Source: Lachnospiraceae bacterium
GTDB taxonomy: Bacteria; Bacillota; Clostridia; Lachnospirales; Lachnospiraceae
Reading direction: 5' to 3'
Length of the DNA: 64,000 nt
Assembly (NCBI GenBank): GCA_016283575.1
Contig: JAEEND010000025.1
Coordinates: forward strand, 180,035 to 244,034
Below the pieces are notes generated by a model. The model was not told where the DNA came from, searched no databases, and saw nothing but the letters and a program-made list of their open reading frames with translations. The position numbers and the translations under genes are program-made. Below are positions 37,149 through 45,241 of this stretch, one piece after another. Numbering within the stretch: position 1 is the stretch's first letter; the number at the start of each line of letters is the position of its first letter.

Positions 37149-39404
37149 ATGATCAAATTACACAATAATGGCGCGTTTTTGGTTAACGGAAAAATTGCTT
37201 CTGAGGGAGAAGCAAAGGGGCTTGATGCAGAAAGTGCACGTCGCGGCACAATGGCTTACAAGATTCTTGAGTCACACAATACTTCAGGAAACATGGATAA
37301 GCTTAAGGTTAAATTCGATAAGCTCACATCCCATGATATTACATTTGTAGGTATCATTCAGACAGCCAGGGCATCAGGACTTACTAAATTTCCTATCCCC
37401 TATGTTCTTACCAACTGCCACAACTCACTTTGTGCGGTAGGCGGAACCATCAATGAAGATGACCACATGTTTGGTCTTACGGCAGCAAAGAAATACGGCG
37501 GAATTTATGTACCCCCTCATCAGGCGGTAATCCATCAGTTCGCCCGTGAAATGCTGGCTGAATCAGGAGCCATGATATTAGGCTCCGACTCTCACACCCG
37601 TTATGGCGCCCTCGGTACCATGGCAGTGGGCGAAGGCGGTCCCGAACTTGTAAAACAGTTACTTGGTCAGACCTATGACATTAACCTTCCCAAGGTAGTG
37701 GGTGTTTACTTAACAGGCGAGCCCCGATTCGGAGTAGGACCTCAGGACGTGGCTCTTGCTATCATCGGAGCAGTTTTCGAAAACGGCTTTGTTAAAAACA
37801 AAGTCATGGAATTTGTGGGACCCGGCGTAAAGAATCTTTCAGCCGATTTCAGGATCGGTGTGGACGTAATGACCACAGAGACAACCTGCCTTTCATCTAT
37901 CTGGTCCACCGATGAAAAAATTGAAGAGTTTTATGAAATCCACGGAAGAAAGGAAGCTTACAAAGAGCTTAATCCCGATAATGTGGCATACTATGACGGT
38001 CTTATAGAAGTAGATTTATCAAAGATCAGTCCCATGATTGCCATGCCTTTCCATCCCAGCAATGTTTATACCATCGACGAGGTAAACAAGAACTTAAAGG
38101 ACGTGCTTCATGAAGTAGAAGAACGTGCCAAGGTAAGCTTCGGTAAGGATGTAAACTTCAGCTTAACCGACAAGATCCGTGACGGTAAGCTTTATGTAGA
38201 ACAGGGTATCATCGCAGGCTGTGCAGGCGGCGGATTTGAAAATATCTGTGCCGCAGCTGATATCATTGACGGCGATTACATTGGTGACAATGAATTTACT
38301 TTAAGTGTTTATCCTGCGTCAACTCCCATTTATATGGAGCTTGTTAAGAACGGAAGCGTTACAAAGCTTATTAAGTCCGGCGCTATTGTGAAGACTGCAT
38401 TCTGCGGACCTTGCTTCGGAGCAGGCGATACACCCAGCAACAACGCTTTGTCAATCCGCCACTCTACAAGAAACTTCCCTAACAGAGAAGGTTCCAAGAT
38501 CCAGAACGGTCAGATTGCATCTGTTGCACTTATGGACGCTCGCTCCATCGCTGCTACAGCAGCCAACAAAGGTTTCCTGACTCCCGCGACTGAAGTTGTT
38601 AAGGATATTAAGAAATATAAGTATTATTTTGACGAATCCATCTATAAGAACCGTGTATTCGATTCCAAGGGCGTTGCAGATGAAAGCGTTGAATTAAAGA
38701 TGGGTCCCAATATTAAGGACTGGCCTAAGATGGTGGCTCTTACAGACAACCTTCTTTTGAAAGTTGTATCAGAGATACATGATCCTGTTACCACCACCGA
38801 TGAGCTTATCCCTTCAGGTGAAACATCATCCTACAGATCCAATCCTCTCGGACTTGCTGAGTTCACTCTTTCAAGAAAAGATCCTGAGTACGTAGGAAGA
38901 GCCAAGGAAGTTCAGAAGGCTGAAAAAGCAAGAGAAGAAGGAAAGGACCCCGCAACAGAACTTTCCGAGATTTCAAATGTTGTTAAGAAGATTAAAGAAT
39001 CCTATAGCGACGTAAACAACGATAATCTCGGTATTGGTTCTACGATATTTGCCGTTAAGCCCGGTGACGGTTCCGCAAGAGAACAGGCAGCAAGCTGCCA
39101 GAAGGTACTTGGCGGATGGGCCAATATCGCCAACGACTATGCGACCAAGCGTTACAGAAGTAACCTTATTAACTGGGGTATGCTTCCTTTCATCATCGAT
39201 GATGGAGAACTTCCCTTCAAGTTAAATGACTATGTCTTCATTAAGGACATTCGCAGAGCCGTTATGGATGAAGCAAAAGAAATAAAGGCTTACACCGTAA
39301 CAGACGCAGGACTTAAGGAATTCACCTTAAAGCTTGGTGACCTTACAAAAGAAGAAAGAGAAATCATCTTAAAAGGATGCTTGATTAATTATAACAGAGT
39401 ATAA
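37149..39404 (+). CDS. Aconitase-superfamily hydratase (YbhJ-like)
   Basis: The 751-residue protein belongs to the aconitase superfamily and most resembles the YbhJ group of hydratases, not AcnA or AcnB. Cysteines for an Fe-S cluster are visible in [12 protein letters not shown] and in [35 protein letters not shown] and the C-terminal swivel-domain region (about 620-751) are also present. The likely chemistry is dehydration/hydration of a hydroxy-acid, but the substrate is unknown; a TCA aconitase role is possible in a genome lacking AcnA. TAAAGGGG precedes the ATG. The stop codon lies in a perfect 13-bp palindrome. Confidence 0.8.
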   Translation: MIKLHNNGAFLVNGKIASEGEAKGLDAESARRGTMAYKILESHNTSGNMDKLKVKFDKLTSHDITFVGIIQTARASGLTKFPIPYVLTNCHNSLCAVGGTINEDDHMFGLTAAKKYGGIYVPPHQAVIHQFAREMLAESGAMILGSDSHTRYGALGTMAVGEGGPELVKQLLGQTYDINLPKVVGVYLTGEPRFGVGPQDVALAIIGAVFENGFVKNKVMEFVGPGVKNLSADFRIGVDVMTTETTCLSSIWSTDEKIEEFYEIHGRKEAYKELNPDNVAYYDGLIEVDLSKISPMIAMPFHPSNVYTIDEVNKNLKDVLHEVEERAKVSFGKDVNFSLTDKIRDGKLYVEQGIIAGCAGGGFENICAAADIIDGDYIGDNEFTLSVYPASTPIYMELVKNGSVTKLIKSGAIVKTAFCGPCFGAGDTPSNNALSIRHSTRNFPNREGSKIQNGQIASVALMDARSIAATAANKGFLTPATEVVKDIKKYKYYFDESIYKNRVFDSKGVADESVELKMGPNIKDWPKMVALTDNLLLKVVSEIHDPVTTTDELIPSGETSSYRSNPLGLAEFTLSRKDPEYVGRAKEVQKAEKAREEGKDPATELSEISNVVKKIKESYSDVNNDNLGIGSTIFAVKPGDGSAREQAASCQKVLGGWANIANDYATKRYRSNLINWGMLPFIIDDGELPFKLNDYVFIKDIRRAVMDEAKEIKAYTVTDAGLKEFTLKLGDLTKEEREIILKGCLINYNRV

Positions 39405-39460
39405 GTCAAGCTTAGCTTGACTTATACGATGCTTATTGAGGAGCAAAGCGAGTCAATAAG
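39399..39460. repeat. Paired odd-centred palindromes (site C) overlapping a stop codon
   Basis: The first palindrome, 39399-39427, has perfect 13-base arms around a TTA loop and contains the hydratase TAA stop. A second, weaker one at 39432-39460 has outer 8-bp arms CTTATTGA/TCAATAAG and three central mismatches around an AAA loop. The layout repeats that at 263-322 and 20906-20965, though arm sequences differ. Confidence 0.65.
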
Positions 39461-39478
39461 AGGACCAAAGGACACTAT

Positions 39479-40927
39479 ATGAAAAAGGCAGGGAATGTTA
39501 AAAAGTTAATATGTCTTATTGCAATGACCTGCCTCATGATATCCTGTGGCAATGAAACGGTGGCAGAAACTGCTGCTGTAAAAACTTCAAAAGAAACACT
39601 CTCAATGCTTGAAGAAGCAGATTTATCCTACGAGGTGCCGGAGAATCTCCCCGGCATTCTCGTTGATATTCGCGGATACGGTGAAAATGAGAAGAAAGAA
39701 GCCATTTTCATATCCGCCAATCTGCCTTCAAGTTTTTTTGTTAGGAGTAAAGAAACAGGCCTTACAGTATATACAGGCCACATAAAGGTGCGGGAGTCTA
39801 CTGAAGATGCCGACGGAAAAGTGACCGGAGTCGGTGATTTTACCGATCTTACCAATGTGGGTGAATACTATATCGAAGCCGAAATTCTGGGGCAAAGTCA
39901 TGAGTTTTCCATCATAGAAGACAGGCTAAACAAGCTTCTTAAAGAAAGTTTAGATTACTTCAAGGAGTTTCACTGTAATCACTACGGGAAAACTGCTTTT
40001 GAAGACGAACCCGATAAGACACTAGATGTTACCGGCGGATGGCATACGGATAAAGACGGTGGTAAAGATGTGGTGACAGGCTGTAATGCGGCCATTGATT
40101 TGATGACTGCATATGAATATCATCCCGATCCTTTTTATGATGATGACGGAAACAAGATCCCGGATGTTCTTGATGAAGTAAAATATGAAACGGACTGGCT
40201 TTTAAAAATGCAGAATCCCGAAACCGGAGGTGTCTACACATCCGTTTCGAGTATAGAGAATAAATCCGGCGGTAAGGAGCTTTTGCTTGGGGGCGAAACC
40301 ACCAAGGCTACAGCATATTTTTGCGTAGCAATGACCAAGTTTTCTTCTATCTACAGGTCCTTTGACGTACCATATGCCACAACCTGTCAGAGAGCAGCCC
40401 AGAAAGCATGGAACTGTCTGGAACTGAATAAAGATATTGTATCTCCCGAACAGAGATTTCGAGCAGCTGCAGAAATGTATCGTGTCTACGGAACGGAAAG
40501 CTGCCACAGAGTGATAAAAGAATATTTAAAGAATAATTCAAAGGCATCTCTTGATGCGAGAATAACTCTCGATGGTGCCATTGCATATCTTTCCACAAAA
40601 AGAAACACTGACAGAACATATTGCACCAACCTGATGGAAAGCTTTATGGACAGAACGGAAGAGAAAGTTTCCGCGGCCAATAAATCGAGATATATGATAG
40701 AATATACTGACATGAGCAATACGGAGATTCTTAGAAACACAACGGAGCTCGTGGTTTTAGATACAGTAATTCCCAATGTGGAATATGAGAACTTAGAAAG
40801 AAACTATCTGCATTACATGTGCGGAAGAAATAAAGAAAGCAAGGATCTTCTTTTTATGGATGAAGAGAACCCTGATTTCTACGCCGAACTTGTGGTGCTC
40901 ATATCTAAATTAAGTGAAAATAAGTAA
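39479..40927 (+). CDS. GH9-like lipoprotein, possibly altered catalytic site
   Basis: The 482-residue protein has a signal sequence ending LMISC, so Cys23 is a probable lipid anchor. An Ig-like CelD_N-type domain (about 50-135) is followed by an alpha-barrel region like glycoside hydrolase family 9: DVTGGWHTDKDGGKDVV (183-199) corresponds to the GH9 GGWHDAGDYGKY motif, then PDVLDEVKYETDWLLKMQ and YLHYMCGRN. The first catalytic-site Asp of DAGD is replaced (T190), while D193 keeps the base position. The C-terminus after CGRN is about half the usual length. It is nine to fifteen bases upstream of ddl, unexpected for a cellulase. A cell-wall-related or non-catalytic role is possible. Confidence 0.65.
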   Translation: MKKAGNVKKLICLIAMTCLMISCGNETVAETAAVKTSKETLSMLEEADLSYEVPENLPGILVDIRGYGENEKKEAIFISANLPSSFFVRSKETGLTVYTGHIKVRESTEDADGKVTGVGDFTDLTNVGEYYIEAEILGQSHEFSIIEDRLNKLLKESLDYFKEFHCNHYGKTAFEDEPDKTLDVTGGWHTDKDGGKDVVTGCNAAIDLMTAYEYHPDPFYDDDGNKIPDVLDEVKYETDWLLKMQNPETGGVYTSVSSIENKSGGKELLLGGETTKATAYFCVAMTKFSSIYRSFDVPYATTCQRAAQKAWNCLELNKDIVSPEQRFRAAAEMYRVYGTESCHRVIKEYLKNNSKASLDARITLDGAIAYLSTKRNTDRTYCTNLMESFMDRTEEKVSAANKSRYMIEYTDMSNTEILRNTTELVVLDTVIPNVEYENLERNYLHYMCGRNKESKDLLFMDEENPDFYAELVVLISKLSENK

Positions 40928-40942
40928 TAAGGAGTAATGAGA

Positions 40943-41977
40943 ATGAAAATAGTAGTTTTGGCGGGGGGAACCAGCACAGAAAGAGACGTATCCCTTGTAT
41001 CAGGGGCAAAGATTTATAAGGCTTTACGTGAAAACGGCCATAAAGCGCTTCTTTTGGATGTTTTTTTAGGCATGGAAGATGTGGATGGAGATATTGAAGC
41101 AGTATTTGACAGAGGCGATGAACTCCTTGGAAATATAGAGGGTATCAAGCAGGAAAATCCCGACATTGAAGCTGTTAAATCATTAAGAAAGGATGGAGGC
41201 AAAACCTTCTTTGGCCCCAATGTTCTTGAAATATGTCAGAAAGCTGACGTGGTATTTATGGCGCTTCATGGAGAGAACGGAGAGAATGGCAAGGTTCAGG
41301 CAGCCTTCGATCTTCACGGAATAAGATATACGGGAAATGATTATGTGAGCTCTGCTCTTGCCATGGATAAAGCCCTTGCAAAAGAACTCTTTGCATATCA
41401 TGGCATTTCCACACCCGCAGGATTTGCTCTTAAAAAGGGTGAGCCTGACAACCACGAGGTTAAGTATCCTGTTGTAGTTAAGGTAACTGATGGAGGTTCC
41501 AGCGTAGGCGTTTATATTGCCCACAATGAATCCGAATATGAGAAAGCAAAAGAAGGAGCTTTTGAATACGGTAATGAGCTGGTTGTTGAACAGTTTATAG
41601 AGGGCCGTGAGTTTTCGTGCGGGGTAATCCTCGGAAAAGCTCTTCCTGTCATTGAGATTGAGCCTAAAGAAGGCTTTTATGATTATAAGAATAAGTATCA
41701 GGAAGGATCCACTCTGGAAACCTGCCCTGCAAACCTTGATAAGGAAACAACCATTAAGATTCAGAAAATGGCAGAGGATGTGTTCAGGGTATTAAGACTT
41801 ACTCAGTATGCTCGAATTGATGTAATGATGAATAATGCGGGAGAGCTTTTTGCTCTTGAAGCTAACACTCTTCCCGGCATGACTCCCATGTCACTTATGC
41901 CCCAGGAAGCGTTGGCTGTGGGTATTGACTATAATCAGCTTTGCGAAAAATTAATTAACATGGCAATGGAAAAGTAG
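40943..41977 (+). CDS. ddl: D-alanine-D-alanine ligase
   Basis: The 344-residue ATP-grasp enzyme joins two D-alanines for peptidoglycan precursor synthesis. It starts MKIVVLAGGTSTERDVSLVSG and has MALHGENGENGKVQA, VVKVTDGGSSVGV and ALEANTLPGMTPMSLMP. The ATG at 40943 is chosen because GGAG (40931-40934) is eight bases upstream; the ATG at 40937 is too close. It is one base before murF, whose enzyme consumes its product, and follows the GH9-like lipoprotein gene in the same operon. Confidence 0.94.
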   Translation: MKIVVLAGGTSTERDVSLVSGAKIYKALRENGHKALLLDVFLGMEDVDGDIEAVFDRGDELLGNIEGIKQENPDIEAVKSLRKDGGKTFFGPNVLEICQKADVVFMALHGENGENGKVQAAFDLHGIRYTGNDYVSSALAMDKALAKELFAYHGISTPAGFALKKGEPDNHEVKYPVVVKVTDGGSSVGVYIAHNESEYEKAKEGAFEYGNELVVEQFIEGREFSCGVILGKALPVIEIEPKEGFYDYKNKYQEGSTLETCPANLDKETTIKIQKMAEDVFRVLRLTQYARIDVMMNNAGELFALEANTLPGMTPMSLMPQEALAVGIDYNQLCEKLINMAMEK

Positions 41978-41978
41978 T

Positions 41979-43352
41979 ATGAAAACAATAACCGTTTATG
42001 ATGTGGCCCGTGCCACAAAGGGCGACCTTCTTCACGCGAATCCTGAAAAAGAAGAAATAAGGTCCCTTGTTACCATGGATTCCCGTCTTGCAAATGAAGA
42101 TTCTTTATTTGTAGCGATCAAAGGGGAAAGGGTTGACGGGCATGACTTTTTAAATGATGTATTTAATAAAGGTGCAACGGCAGCCATAGTTGATCATGTA
42201 CCGGATGAAATAACAGGAACTCTTATAGTGGTTAAAGATACAGTGAAGGCTCTTCAGGATCTTGCCGAGTGGTACAGAAGTATACTTAACATAAAGGTTG
42301 TTGGTATAACCGGCAGTGTCGGTAAAACATCCACCAAGGAAATGATCGCCAGTGTTCTCGCTGAAAAATATAAGGTACAGAAGACTTTAGGAAATTACAA
42401 TAATGAGATTGGACTTCCCCTAACCATTCTTGCCATAGAAGAAAACACAGAGATTGAAGTATTGGAAATGGGCATTTCTGATTTCGGTGAGATGCTTGTG
42501 CTCAGTAAGATTGCTCGTCCCGACATATGTGTCATCACCAATATTGGGCAGAGTCACCTTGAAAATCTTGGTACAAGGGATGGCATATTAAAGGCTAAAT
42601 CAGAAATATTTGAATATATGCAGGATGATGCACGCGTATATTTAAATGGTGACGATGATAAGCTTTCTACCATAAAAGATGTAAAGGGCATTAAACCCGT
42701 AACCTTCGGTTTTTCAGATACCAATGCTATTTTCCCTGTAAAGACCAGGTCTCTTGGCCTTGCCGGCACGGAAATGAGTATTAAATATGGTGACGTGGAA
42801 TTTGATGCAGAAATTCATATGCTTGGAAATCACATGGTTTCCAATGCCATGGCAGCATCAGCCATAGCACTTGATCTTGGCATGACGGTTTCAGAGGTTA
42901 AAACCGGACTTAAAAACGCAAAGACCATTGACGGAAGAAGCAACTTAATTAAGCGTGGTAACGGATTTGTCATTGATGACTGCTACAATGCTGCTCCTTC
43001 ATCCATGAAGGCTGCCATTGATACATTGTCCCTTGCGGAAGGTCACAAAACAGCAATTTTAGGTGATATGTTCGAGCTTGGTGCGGATTCAGATAAGATG
43101 CATGAAGAAGTAGGCGAGTACGCAGGAAAGAGCAACATAGATAAATTTATCTTTGTAGGTGAGAGCGCTAAGTTTCTTTTTGAGGGCGCTAAAAAAACAG
43201 CTGCTCCGGGAACAGTACTTAAGCATTATGACACAGTTGACGCTTTGCTTGAAAATCTTTCTTCCGAAACAGAAACCGACGACAACATCTTGCTTAAAGC
43301 GTCTAACGGTATGAATTTTAAAGTTATACTAAATAACTTGATAAAGAATTAA
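41979..43352 (+). CDS. murF: UDP-N-acetylmuramoyl-tripeptide-D-alanyl-D-alanine ligase MurF
   Basis: The 457-residue cytoplasmic ligase adds D-Ala-D-Ala to the muramyl tripeptide. It has TMDSRLANEDSLFVAIKGERVDG, the ATP loop GITGSVGKTSTKE near residue 110, TNIGQSHLENLGTRDGILKAKSE, and a C-terminal VIDDCYNAAPSSMKAAI. All family motifs are intact, in contrast to the MurE-like protein at 10190. It directly follows ddl. Confidence 0.95.
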   Translation: MKTITVYDVARATKGDLLHANPEKEEIRSLVTMDSRLANEDSLFVAIKGERVDGHDFLNDVFNKGATAAIVDHVPDEITGTLIVVKDTVKALQDLAEWYRSILNIKVVGITGSVGKTSTKEMIASVLAEKYKVQKTLGNYNNEIGLPLTILAIEENTEIEVLEMGISDFGEMLVLSKIARPDICVITNIGQSHLENLGTRDGILKAKSEIFEYMQDDARVYLNGDDDKLSTIKDVKGIKPVTFGFSDTNAIFPVKTRSLGLAGTEMSIKYGDVEFDAEIHMLGNHMVSNAMAASAIALDLGMTVSEVKTGLKNAKTIDGRSNLIKRGNGFVIDDCYNAAPSSMKAAIDTLSLAEGHKTAILGDMFELGADSDKMHEEVGEYAGKSNIDKFIFVGESAKFLFEGAKKTAAPGTVLKHYDTVDALLENLSSETETDDNILLKASNGMNFKVILNNLIKN

Positions 43353-43353
43353 G

Positions 43354-43384
43354 AAAAGGTGCAGTATTTACTGCACTTTTTTTG
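43354..43384 (+). terminator. Rho-independent terminator after murF
   Basis: GTGCAG pairs with CTGCAC around TATTTA, and the stem is flanked by an A-run before and a seven-T run after. It ends the lipoprotein-ddl-murF transcript. Confidence 0.85.
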
Positions 43385-43481
43385 TTGTAAAATCAAGAAA
43401 ATACGGAACTCTACTTTTAGTCGGTTGGTAAAACTCACCATTTAAAGTAACCTGATATTGACCAACAAGAAAGGAGCAGAC

Positions 43482-43865
43482 ATGGATAACAAAAAAGACG
43501 AAGAACTTGATATCAAAATGGAAAACGCAACTGAAGCAATCGGAAATGTAACTCACGTAGTTGAATACCAAAGAAAAGTGGAGAAGAGGAATATTATAAT
43601 TATATCCTTAATAATCACAATTCTGGTCCTGGCCATTTTCGTAATAGATTCGCTACAGTTGTTAGGATTTTTCATGTTGGTTCTGCCTATAGTTTTATTA
43701 GCAGTAGGACTTTTCCTGATAGGCTATAGTATTCATCTGGTACGCCAAAAGCATCCATATAAGCTGACATTGCTCATGGGCATATTGTCGTTATCATACC
43801 CGCTGGCTTTATGTTTGTTATTTTTCTTTGCTATTGCACTGGGGCTTGGTCCTGTACCTAATTAA
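43482..43865 (+). CDS. Small uncharacterised membrane protein
   Basis: The 127-residue protein has a charged N-terminal cytoplasmic part of about 35 residues (MDNKKDEELDIKMENATEAI...) and three hydrophobic segments (about 40-58, 60-85 and 95-120). No family was recognised. The ATG at 43482 is chosen because AAAGGAG precedes it; a longer in-frame start is possible. It stands alone between the murF terminator and the toxin-antitoxin promoter and marks the start of the accessory region. Confidence 0.6.
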   Translation: MDNKKDEELDIKMENATEAIGNVTHVVEYQRKVEKRNIIIISLIITILVLAIFVIDSLQLLGFFMLVLPIVLLAVGLFLIGYSIHLVRQKHPYKLTLLMGILSLSYPLALCLLFFFAIALGLGPVPN

Positions 43866-43905
43866 AAATTTTATAATTGATGAAGAAAACACAAGGAGGA
43901 CCGGA

Positions 43906-43941
43906 AATAAAAATACATTTAACAATAAAAATACATTTAAC
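43906..43941. repeat. Exact 18-base tandem duplication
   Basis: The 18-base unit AATAAAAATACATTTAAC is present twice in tandem without a mismatch (43906-43923 and 43924-43941), just upstream of the operator/promoter of the HTH-MntA gene. It follows a ribosome-site-like AAGGAGGA (43893-43900) that has no start codon after it. Confidence 0.85.
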
Positions 43942-43947
43942 AAATTT

Positions 43948-44024
43948 AGCAAGTGCAATATTTGCACTTGCTATTGACAATAAAGTGCAAATATTGCATA
44001 CTGTACCTAGCGGAGGTGCAATAT
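43948..44024 (+). promoter_or_regulatory. Autoregulatory promoter/operator of the MntA-HepT pair
   Basis: TTGACA (43974-43979), 17 bases and CATACT (43997-44002) form a promoter. A perfect palindrome at 43948-43972 (11-base arms, TAT loop, core GTGCAA/TTGCAC) lies just upstream. A second TGCAA-ATA-TTGCA palindrome (43986-43998) lies between and over the promoter boxes, and a half site GTGCAA overlaps the ribosome site before the ATG. The repeated core suggests binding by the Xre domain of the encoded protein. Confidence 0.75.
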
Positions 44025-44496
44025 GAGCGCTATCAAGGAGTTAAGAACAGAAAAGAAACTGACCCAGCAGCAGGTGGCAGAAATGCTTGGCATTTCTCTG
44101 AGGTCATACAAATCTTATGAGAATGATGCTAATAAGGTTGGAACAATAAAATATAATTATATTCTTGATAAACTTAACGCAATAAACTCTATAGACGAAG
44201 AGCACGGTATTTTGGATCTGGAATATATAAAAGAGAAATGCGAGAGTGTTTTCTCGGAGTATCCCGTACATTATTGTGTTTTATTTGGATCATATGCAAA
44301 GGGTAAAGCCGTAGGAACCAGCGATGTGGATCTGTTGGTCTCTTCTGATGTAAAGGGACTTAAGTTTTACGGGCTGGTTGAAAACCTAAGAACTTCACTT
44401 CATAAGAAAGTAGATGTGTTAAGCCTTGATCAACTTAAAGATAATCTGGAATTGGTGGATGAGATTTTAAAGGATGGAATCAGGATATATGGATAA
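44023..44496 (+). CDS. mntA: Xre-type HTH fused to MNT nucleotidyltransferase (MntA-like antitoxin)
   Basis: The 157-residue protein joins an N-terminal Xre/HTH domain (about 1-55: LTQQQVAEMLGISLRSYKSYE) to a minimal nucleotidyltransferase domain (about 65-157) with the GSX10DXD motif G89-S90...D101-D103. MntA-type antitoxins silence the neighbouring HEPN toxin, in characterised cases by transferring AMP to its active-site tyrosine. The added HTH is not part of the basic MntA and would let the antitoxin repress its own promoter, consistent with the palindromes upstream. GGAGG precedes the ATG. It overlaps the HEPN gene by eight bases. Confidence 0.85.
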   Translation: MSAIKELRTEKKLTQQQVAEMLGISLRSYKSYENDANKVGTIKYNYILDKLNAINSIDEEHGILDLEYIKEKCESVFSEYPVHYCVLFGSYAKGKAVGTSDVDLLVSSDVKGLKFYGLVENLRTSLHKKVDVLSLDQLKDNLELVDEILKDGIRIYG

Positions 44497-44821
44497 CAAT
44501 AAAAATGATAAATACTATTTGGACAAGATTAGAACGGACATTGAGTTTATTATTGTTCACATGAGAGATGTGGATTTGAAGGAATTAAATGAAAACGAAG
44601 TCCTTCTTGATTCGATGCTTTTCAGAATGATCCAGATTTCAGAAAATGCAAAAAGGCTTTCTGAAGAATATAAAGAAGAAAATAATAATCTGCCATGGAA
44701 TGAACTGACAGGACTCAGAAACCGTATTGTACATGATTATGGAAATGTAGATTTGAGCATTGTGTTTGAAACGCTGAAATATGACATTCCGGAACTTATG
44801 GAACAATTAAGGAAAGGATAA
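44489..44821 (+). CDS. hepT: HEPN/DUF86 toxin (HepT-like)
   Basis: The 110-residue all-helical protein has the HEPN RNase motif RX4HXY as R77-N-R-I-V-H82-D-Y84. Family members cut RNA and arrest growth unless the MNT partner modifies the tyrosine of this motif. All three key residues are present, so the toxin looks active. The ATG at 44489 overlaps the mntA stop; an alternative ATG five codons upstream is less well placed. The strict overlap supports co-production with the antitoxin. Confidence 0.85.
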   Translation: MDNNKNDKYYLDKIRTDIEFIIVHMRDVDLKELNENEVLLDSMLFRMIQISENAKRLSEEYKEENNNLPWNELTGLRNRIVHDYGNVDLSIVFETLKYDIPELMEQLRKG

Positions 44822-44857
44822 ATGAGTTTTATCTTCCGGAATAATTGAGGATTGAAT

Positions 44858-45241
44858 ATGAAGATAGAACATGTTGCCATGTATGTGAATGAGTTGGAAG
44901 CGGCCAAAGATTTCTTCGTAAAGTATCTCGGAGGAGTATCGAATGACGGATACTATAACCAAACAACGGGATTCAGATCATTCTTTATCAGTTTTGATGA
45001 CGGAGCACGGCTCGAGATCATGAATAAGCCTTCTATGGAGGATAATGCAAAGCCGGTCAATCGCACCGGATATATTCATATTGCTTTTTCTGTAGGAAGT
45101 GTCGAGAAAGTTGATCATTTGACAAGACAATTCCGGGAAGACGGTTTTGAGGTATTAAGTGGCCCGCGAACTACAGGCGATGGCTATTATGAGAGCTGTA
45201 TAGTCGGAATTGAAGGAAATCAGATTGAGATTACGGTTTGA
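44858..45241 (+). CDS. VOC/glyoxalase superfamily protein
   Basis: The 127-residue protein shows the paired beta-alpha-beta-beta-beta modules of the VOC fold: MKIEHVAMYVNELEAAKDFF, then IHIAFSVGSVEKVDHLTRQF, ending GIEGNQIEITV. Metal-ligand positions H5, E53-like (ARLEIM), H74-like (YIHIAF) and E124-like (NQIEI) are conserved, so it could bind a metal. Lactoylglutathione lyase or dioxygenase-like activity cannot be chosen from the sequence. The ATG at 44858 follows GAGG. It is convergent with the K+ channel gene, overlapping it by 11 bases. Confidence 0.8.
   Translation: MKIEHVAMYVNELEAAKDFFVKYLGGVSNDGYYNQTTGFRSFFISFDDGARLEIMNKPSMEDNAKPVNRTGYIHIAFSVGSVEKVDHLTRQFREDGFEVLSGPRTTGDGYYESCIVGIEGNQIEITV

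Noticed and set aside
43948..44024. CRISPR-like or replication-iteron repeats
   Set aside because: Only two palindromes and a half site, placed around a promoter; operator function explains them better.
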